The translations under genes were made by a program, and so were the position numbers. From positions 62,001 to 126,000 of the forward strand of contig CANMXJ010000012.1 of NCBI GenBank assembly GCA_947501805.1: a DNA stretch of 64,000 nucleotides, in the 5' to 3' direction. Positions 59,936 to 64,000 of the stretch are shown here, piece after piece; position 1 is the stretch's first letter; each line of letters begins with the position of its first letter. This DNA is from an uncultured Sulfitobacter sp. GTDB lineage: Bacteria; Pseudomonadota; Alphaproteobacteria; Rhodobacterales; Rhodobacteraceae. Below the pieces are notes generated by a model that was not told the origin of the DNA, searched no databases, and saw only the letters and a program-made list of their open reading frames with translations.

Positions 59936-60411
59936 ATCTTGGACAAATCCAGCGGCTTCGCATCAGGATTCAAGCGCACAACCGACAGGTTCAGCATCCC
60001 CGCAATCGAGACCCAGACCAGATAGGGTAACATGGCCAGCCCCGCCCAAAAATCCAACTGCCAATGCGTCACAAAGCAACCCAGCACGGACAGCCACAAG
60101 AACGCCATCACGATCAGCGCGCCTTTCATACGCCGCAAGCCAAAAAATGTCGGGGTCCAAAGTGTGTTCAAGGCTATCTGCGCGGCCCAGAAGGCCATCG
60201 CATATTGGCTACCCTCCAGCACAGCAACACGTGCACCCGCAAATGCGATCAACACGTAGATAGTTGTCCACATCACCGGGAAAGCCCAATCGGGCGGCGT
60301 CCATGACGGTTTGTTCAGATTTTTATACCATTGCCCCGGTGGAAAAATCGCACCTGTGGTGCCAGCACCAAAACAGGTCGCGAGGAATATAGCGAAGAGT
60401 ACATAATCCAT
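59932..60411 (-). CDS. tspO: Tryptophan-rich sensory protein TspO (CrtK)
   Basis: Five-helix membrane protein of 159 residues, homologue of the mitochondrial benzodiazepine receptor. Motifs: PPGQWYKNLNKPSWTPPDWAFP, VMWTTIYVLIAFAG, and NTLWTPTFFGLRR. In Rhodobacter sphaeroides TspO exports or degrades porphyrin intermediates and down-regulates photosynthesis genes in oxygen. The gene sits in the usual place between crtC and crtB; stops of tspO and crtC overlap at CTAG. Confidence 0.95.
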   Translation of the reverse strand: MDYVLFAIFLATCFGAGTTGAIFPPGQWYKNLNKPSWTPPDWAFPVMWTTIYVLIAFAGARVAVLEGSQYAMAFWAAQIALNTLWTPTFFGLRRMKGALIVMAFLWLSVLGCFVTHWQLDFWAGLAMLPYLVWVSIAGMLNLSVVRLNPDAKPLDLSKI

Positions 60412-60432
60412 ACTTCAGTCTTAGTTCAGGGA

Positions 60433-61488
60433 TTACTCGGCGGCTACCCTCATACTGCGCTGCATCGCGGTTTCACGCGTTTTTAGCTCTGACAGAACAG
60501 ACAAAAGCGCCGCTGTTCTGCCTTGGCCATTCCCGACTGCATACGGACTATTTGTTGCGACTGCATCAACCAGATACCGGACTTCGCTTAGCGGTGAGGC
60601 AAACAGCACAGGTGATTTTGGCAAAATCACAGTGCCCGCCGCACGGGCCGCCGACATACCGATCAATGCAGCCTTTTGGGCGGCATTGGTGCGGGCGCGG
60701 AACGCTATCGTGTCAAACTTTTTGCGCGCCACTGCCGTTCCAATCGCGGCGTAGATGTAGCGGGCGGCAAAGATACCGGTTCGCGCATTTAGCGGTAGTG
60801 ACCCGATCCCCGCTTCCGAGCGCAGATAGAGGCGTCGCGCTTCGGCCAGCAGGCTCTTGACCATGCGCCGGATTTCAGGGCGCGCCGTTGGATGTGCAAG
60901 GAAGTCCTTCGGATCAACGCCCGCATCTTGTAGCCAATCCATCGGCAGATAGATGCGTCCCGCCCGCGCATCTTCGCCGACGTCACGCGCAATATTGGTC
61001 AGTTGCATCGCCACGCCCAGATCACAGGCGCGCGCCAAAGCATCCGCATCGCGCACCCGCATCAATACGCACATCATCGCGCCCACGGCTGAGGCCACGC
61101 GCGAGGCATAGCTGCGCAACTCCGACAGGCTGTCATAACGCCGCTCAACTGCGTCCCAAGCCAGACCTTCCAGCAAAGCGTCGGGCAAGGTGCGGGGCAT
61201 GTCAAAGGCTTCGCAAACAGAGGCAAAAGCGCGATCCTCCGGCGCATTGCGCGGCGTGCCCGCATAAACGAGGTCGAGGCGTTCTTGCAATTGCAGCACC
61301 GCTTCGGCCTTGTTGTGGCCCTCATCCACCTCATCATCGGCAAGACGGCAGAAGGCATAAAGCGCCAAGGCAGGGTCGCGCACGGAAGACGGCAACAGCT
61401 TGGAGGCGGCGTGAAACGAGAGCGATCCGGTACGGATCACATTGCGGCAATGCTCAAGGTCATCAGGGCGGATCATAGGGCGGATCAT
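60433..61488 (-). CDS. crtB: Phytoene synthase CrtB
   Basis: Condenses two GGPP to phytoene. The 351-residue product has SFHAASKLLP, the first Asp-rich motif CRLADDEVDEG and the second LTNIARDVGEDARAGRIYLP. The ATG at 61488 overlaps the crtI stop (ATGA); the open frame reaching to 61656 lies inside crtI. It forms a crtIB operon. Confidence 0.96.
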   Translation of the reverse strand: MIRPMIRPDDLEHCRNVIRTGSLSFHAASKLLPSSVRDPALALYAFCRLADDEVDEGHNKAEAVLQLQERLDLVYAGTPRNAPEDRAFASVCEAFDMPRTLPDALLEGLAWDAVERRYDSLSELRSYASRVASAVGAMMCVLMRVRDADALARACDLGVAMQLTNIARDVGEDARAGRIYLPMDWLQDAGVDPKDFLAHPTARPEIRRMVKSLLAEARRLYLRSEAGIGSLPLNARTGIFAARYIYAAIGTAVARKKFDTIAFRARTNAAQKAALIGMSAARAAGTVILPKSPVLFASPLSEVRYLVDAVATNSPYAVGNGQGRTAALLSVLSELKTRETAMQRSMRVAAE

Positions 61489-63029
61489 TCTGCGGCCAGC
61501 CTTATGTCTTGGTCTTTCTGCGGCATGTCGGGCACCAGTTTGCCCAGCACTTCCGCGCTTGAGACAACGCCGGGCAATCCTGCACCGGGATGTGTACCGG
61601 CACCGACCAGAAACAGGCCTCTCGCCTCCTCGCTGACATTGTGCGGACGGAACCACGCGCTTTGCAGGATGCGCGGTTCAAGCGAGAAACCGCAGCCATG
61701 CGGGCTGAGGTAGCGGTCGCGGAAGGTTTCGGGCGTAAAGACAGTTTCGGTCGAGATGTGGTCTTGAAAGCCCGGAACGACCTTTTCAACTTCAGCGGCA
61801 ACTTTGGCGCGGTAAATCGGTTCTTCTTTGACCCAATCGACTGAGTCATCCCAACCGATGTGAGGTACGGGGGAGAGCACATAAAAAGTGTCGTCGCCCT
61901 TGGGTGCGACCGTGTCATCGGTCAAAGACGGCCTGTGGATGTACAGGCTCATGTCGTCCGACAGTTTGCCTTTGATGAAAATGTCGCGCAGCAATCCTTT
62001 GTAGCGCGGCCCGTTTATGATCGTGTGATGGCCAACGTCTTGCCACTTGTCCGCCGTGCCTTTGGTCCCGAAATACCAAACATACAACCCCATCGACCAA
62101 CGCTTACGGGCCAGTTTCTTTGGGGTCCAGCGACGTTTGGTGTGGTTGCGTAGAAGGCGGTTATAGGTGTGGCCCGCGTCCGCATTACTGACGATCAACG
62201 GTGCGTGGATTTCGCTACCATCGTCCAGCCGCACAGATTTCGCCGTGCCGTTTTCAACGATGATTTCATCCGCAATCGTGTTTTGGCGGATCACCCCACC
62301 TTGCGCGCGCACAACAGCGGCCATCGCATCGGCAATCGCCTGCACGCCACCCATGGCGTAGTGCACGCCAAATGTTTTCTCCAGATGCGCGACCAATGCG
62401 TAAATCGAGGTGACGTGCATCGGATCGCCACCGATGAACAGCGGATGAAACGATAGCGCCATGCGCAGGCGTTCATCTTTGACACGCGCAGCGGCAAGTC
62501 CATAGATGGAGCGATCAGCGCGCAGCTTCGCGAATATGGGCAGAACCTTGAAGGTCTCCCAAAGACGGTTCATCGGCTTGGCAACCATACCCTCGAAACC
62601 AACGACATAGCGCGCTTCGGCATCTTTGAGAAAGCGCTTAAACCCCGGCACATCACTCGGGGACAGGCGCGCCACCTCGGCCAGCATCTTGTCATCATCC
62701 GAACTAGCGCGGAACTTTGAGCCATCTGGCCAGCGTACCTCGTAGAAGGGCTCAAGCGGGCGCAGATCGACATCTTTGTGGAAATCGAGACCACATTCGG
62801 CCCAGAGTTTCTCAAACACATCCGGCACAGTCACAATCGTCGGTCCCAGATCAAAGCGGTGGCCATCCTGCGTGATCGAGGAGCCGCGCCCGCCTGTGCG
62901 GTCCAGCTTGTCCAGCACCGTTACCGCATAGCCTTTGGCCCCCAGCCGCATGGCCGCCGAAAGCCCGCCAAGGCCGGCACCGATGACGATGGCGCGATTG
63001 TCAGGAGTAGAGAGTGTAAACTCGGTCAT
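61485..63029 (-). CDS. crtI: Phytoene desaturase CrtI
   Basis: FAD-dependent desaturase converting phytoene to neurosporene (three-step type expected with crtC/crtD/crtA). The 514-residue protein opens with AIVIGAGLGGLSAAMRLGAKG and has DRTGGRGSSI, FDLGPTIVTVPDVFEKL and the C-terminal FLVGAGTHPGAGLPGVVSSAE. Expressed divergently from crtA with two PpsR operators between. Confidence 0.96.
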   Translation of the reverse strand: MTEFTLSTPDNRAIVIGAGLGGLSAAMRLGAKGYAVTVLDKLDRTGGRGSSITQDGHRFDLGPTIVTVPDVFEKLWAECGLDFHKDVDLRPLEPFYEVRWPDGSKFRASSDDDKMLAEVARLSPSDVPGFKRFLKDAEARYVVGFEGMVAKPMNRLWETFKVLPIFAKLRADRSIYGLAAARVKDERLRMALSFHPLFIGGDPMHVTSIYALVAHLEKTFGVHYAMGGVQAIADAMAAVVRAQGGVIRQNTIADEIIVENGTAKSVRLDDGSEIHAPLIVSNADAGHTYNRLLRNHTKRRWTPKKLARKRWSMGLYVWYFGTKGTADKWQDVGHHTIINGPRYKGLLRDIFIKGKLSDDMSLYIHRPSLTDDTVAPKGDDTFYVLSPVPHIGWDDSVDWVKEEPIYRAKVAAEVEKVVPGFQDHISTETVFTPETFRDRYLSPHGCGFSLEPRILQSAWFRPHNVSEEARGLFLVGAGTHPGAGLPGVVSSAEVLGKLVPDMPQKDQDIRLAAE

Positions 63030-63047
63030 GCTGATCCCAAAACATAC

Positions 63048-63065
63048 TGTCTAGTTTAGTTTACA
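63048..63065. promoter_or_regulatory. PpsR operator (crtI-proximal)
   Basis: Exact TGT-N12-ACA located 19 bases upstream of the crtI start codon and 56 bases from the crtA-proximal site. Confidence 0.88.
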
Positions 63066-63103
63066 ATTCTAGGGTCATACACCTTCACAATGCAAGTAAT
63101 ATG

Positions 63104-63121
63104 TGTCAGTCTAAGTTTACA
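63104..63121. promoter_or_regulatory. PpsR operator (crtA-proximal)
   Basis: Exact TGT-N12-ACA, extended to TGTGT...ACACA, 22 bases before the crtA start codon at 63143. Confidence 0.9.
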
Positions 63122-63142
63122 CATTTTGGGATATCCGGCACC

Positions 63143-63847
63143 ATGTCGCAGGTTGTCAGCTTCAGTTTTTATCGTTTCGGTTCTATTCGCACGCGTTTAT
63201 GGGCGTTTGTTATGATGGGCTTGGCACGTCCACAAATGGCACGAATCCCTGACATCGGATTTTGGAAGCTCTGTGGTTCCGGCACGGGTGAGGGTTTCAC
63301 CCCGTTCCCCAATACTTCTGTCTATGCGATTCTTGCCACTTGGCCGGATGCGGAAACAGCACGCGACAGCATCCACGACGCTTCGATCTTTGGTCGTTAC
63401 CGTGCTCAGGCAACTGAACACTGGACCGTCTACATGACGGCAGACACTGCACGCGGCGCATGGTCAGGCAAAACGCCGTTCATCCCATCCGCGCACCACC
63501 AACAAGGCCCTTTGGCCGCGCTGACACGCGCTACAATAAAACCCAGCATTCTGGCCCGCTTCTGGAAACGCGTCCCCGACATTTCAAAAGTCATCGGACA
63601 GGACCCCAACGTAGTTTTCAAAATCGGCGTTGGCGAAATCCCGTGGCTGCACCAAGTCACCTTTTCCATCTGGCCGGACGCCGAACGCATGGCGAATTTC
63701 GCCCGCACCGGACCTCACGCCGAAGCAATCCACGCCGTGCGCAAAGAGGGTTGGTTCAACGAAGAACTCTATGCCCGTTTCACCCTGCTATCGGACGACG
63801 GCACATGGGGGGGCACGTCCCCCCTCAAACAATTGGACATCGCATGA
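63143..63847 (+). CDS. crtA: Spheroidene monooxygenase CrtA
   Basis: Oxygen-dependent enzyme that inserts the keto group of spheroidenone, the pigment of aerobic phototrophs of this group. The 234-residue protein starts [12 protein letters not shown]; the upstream in-frame Met at 63101 lies inside the PpsR operator and is rejected. Motifs: [19 protein letters not shown] and WSGKTPF. The stop overlaps the bchI start (ATGA). Confidence 0.93.
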   Translation: MSQVVSFSFYRFGSIRTRLWAFVMMGLARPQMARIPDIGFWKLCGSGTGEGFTPFPNTSVYAILATWPDAETARDSIHDASIFGRYRAQATEHWTVYMTADTARGAWSGKTPFIPSAHHQQGPLAALTRATIKPSILARFWKRVPDISKVIGQDPNVVFKIGVGEIPWLHQVTFSIWPDAERMANFARTGPHAEAIHAVRKEGWFNEELYARFTLLSDDGTWGGTSPLKQLDIA

Positions 63848-64000
63848 AGCATCCGTTCCCCTTTTCCGCCATCGTCGGCCAGGAAGACATGAAACAGGCA
63901 ATGATCCTGACAGCCATTGATCCCTCTATCGGGGGTGTTCTGGTGTTTGGCGATCGCGGGACCGGTAAATCAACTGCCGTGCGTGCGCTGGCAGGGCTGC
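63844..64000 (+). CDS. bchI: Magnesium chelatase ATPase subunit BchI (N-terminal part)
   Basis: Partial; 52 residues are visible before the right edge. The beginning [22 protein letters not shown] and Walker [10 protein letters not shown] identify the AAA+ motor of Mg-chelatase, partner of BchH and BchD. Translationally coupled to crtA; bchD and bchO probably follow outside the window. Confidence 0.93.
   Translation, partial: MKHPFPFSAIVGQEDMKQAMILTAIDPSIGGVLVFGDRGTGKSTAVRALAGL

Overview
The window carries most of a photosynthesis gene cluster (PGC) from a purple alphaproteobacterium. Its type is Rhodobacterales, most likely a Roseobacter-group aerobic anoxygenic phototroph. The evidence is the gene order (bchFNBHLM-lhaA-puhABC-acsF-puhE-hemA; bchCXYZ-pufQBALMX; crtFE / crtDC / tspO / crtBI / crtA / bchI), a spheroidene/spheroidenone carotenoid set (crtA, crtC, crtD, crtF), the oxygen-dependent cyclase AcsF, and a PufX-type gene after pufM. 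No LH2 (puc) genes, bchD, bchO or bchE lie in the window; the cluster continues past the right edge inside bchI.

Left, non-photosynthetic part (1-16.3 kb). The minus strand holds the 5' end of a giant BapA-type, repeat-rich surface adhesin (1-5930, running off the left edge). A plus-strand operon follows (6479-11373): a polar amino acid ABC transporter (binding protein, two permeases, ATPase), an enolase-superfamily N-succinylamino acid racemase/OSBS-like enzyme, and a GNAT acyltransferase. Together these look like uptake plus D-to-L conversion of amino acids through N-succinyl intermediates. Next is a 1525-residue protein (11714-16291) with a duplicated helical module, a peptidoglycan-binding-like domain and about 800 residues of Ala/Glu-rich helical repeats.

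Light, oxygen and B12 sensing block (16.7-23.8 kb). A translationally coupled heme oxygenase, bacteriophytochrome histidine kinase and FixJ-type response regulator are followed by a B12-binding regulator. That gene converges on ppsR, with ppaA/aerR upstream of ppsR. Red light, blue light/B12 and redox control genes therefore sit directly beside the PGC.

Photosynthesis part (24-64 kb). Nine exact TGT-N12-ACA PpsR operators lie in the five divergent control regions ppaA/bchF, cycA/bchG, bchC/crtF side, crtE/crtD and crtI/crtA. They give a readable regulon map. The bchF-to-hemA run is a tightly overlapping super-operon for chlorin synthesis, reaction-centre H subunit and assembly factors, Mg-protoporphyrin ester cyclase and ALA synthase. 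bchG-orf428-bchP-idi and dxs handle the phytol tail and isoprenoid supply. bchCXYZ-pufQBALMX encodes chlorin reduction and the LH1-RC core, with intercistronic RNA hairpins. The crt genes make the carotenoids.

Points worth a second look: crtC has no start codon near its conserved beginning and its reading frame lies deep inside crtD; bchG appears to have a very short leader with an operator touching its start codon; the ppaA start is ambiguous; two B12 regulators flank ppsR; and the long repeat protein is of unknown function. All functions are read from sequence by eye; no database search was run.
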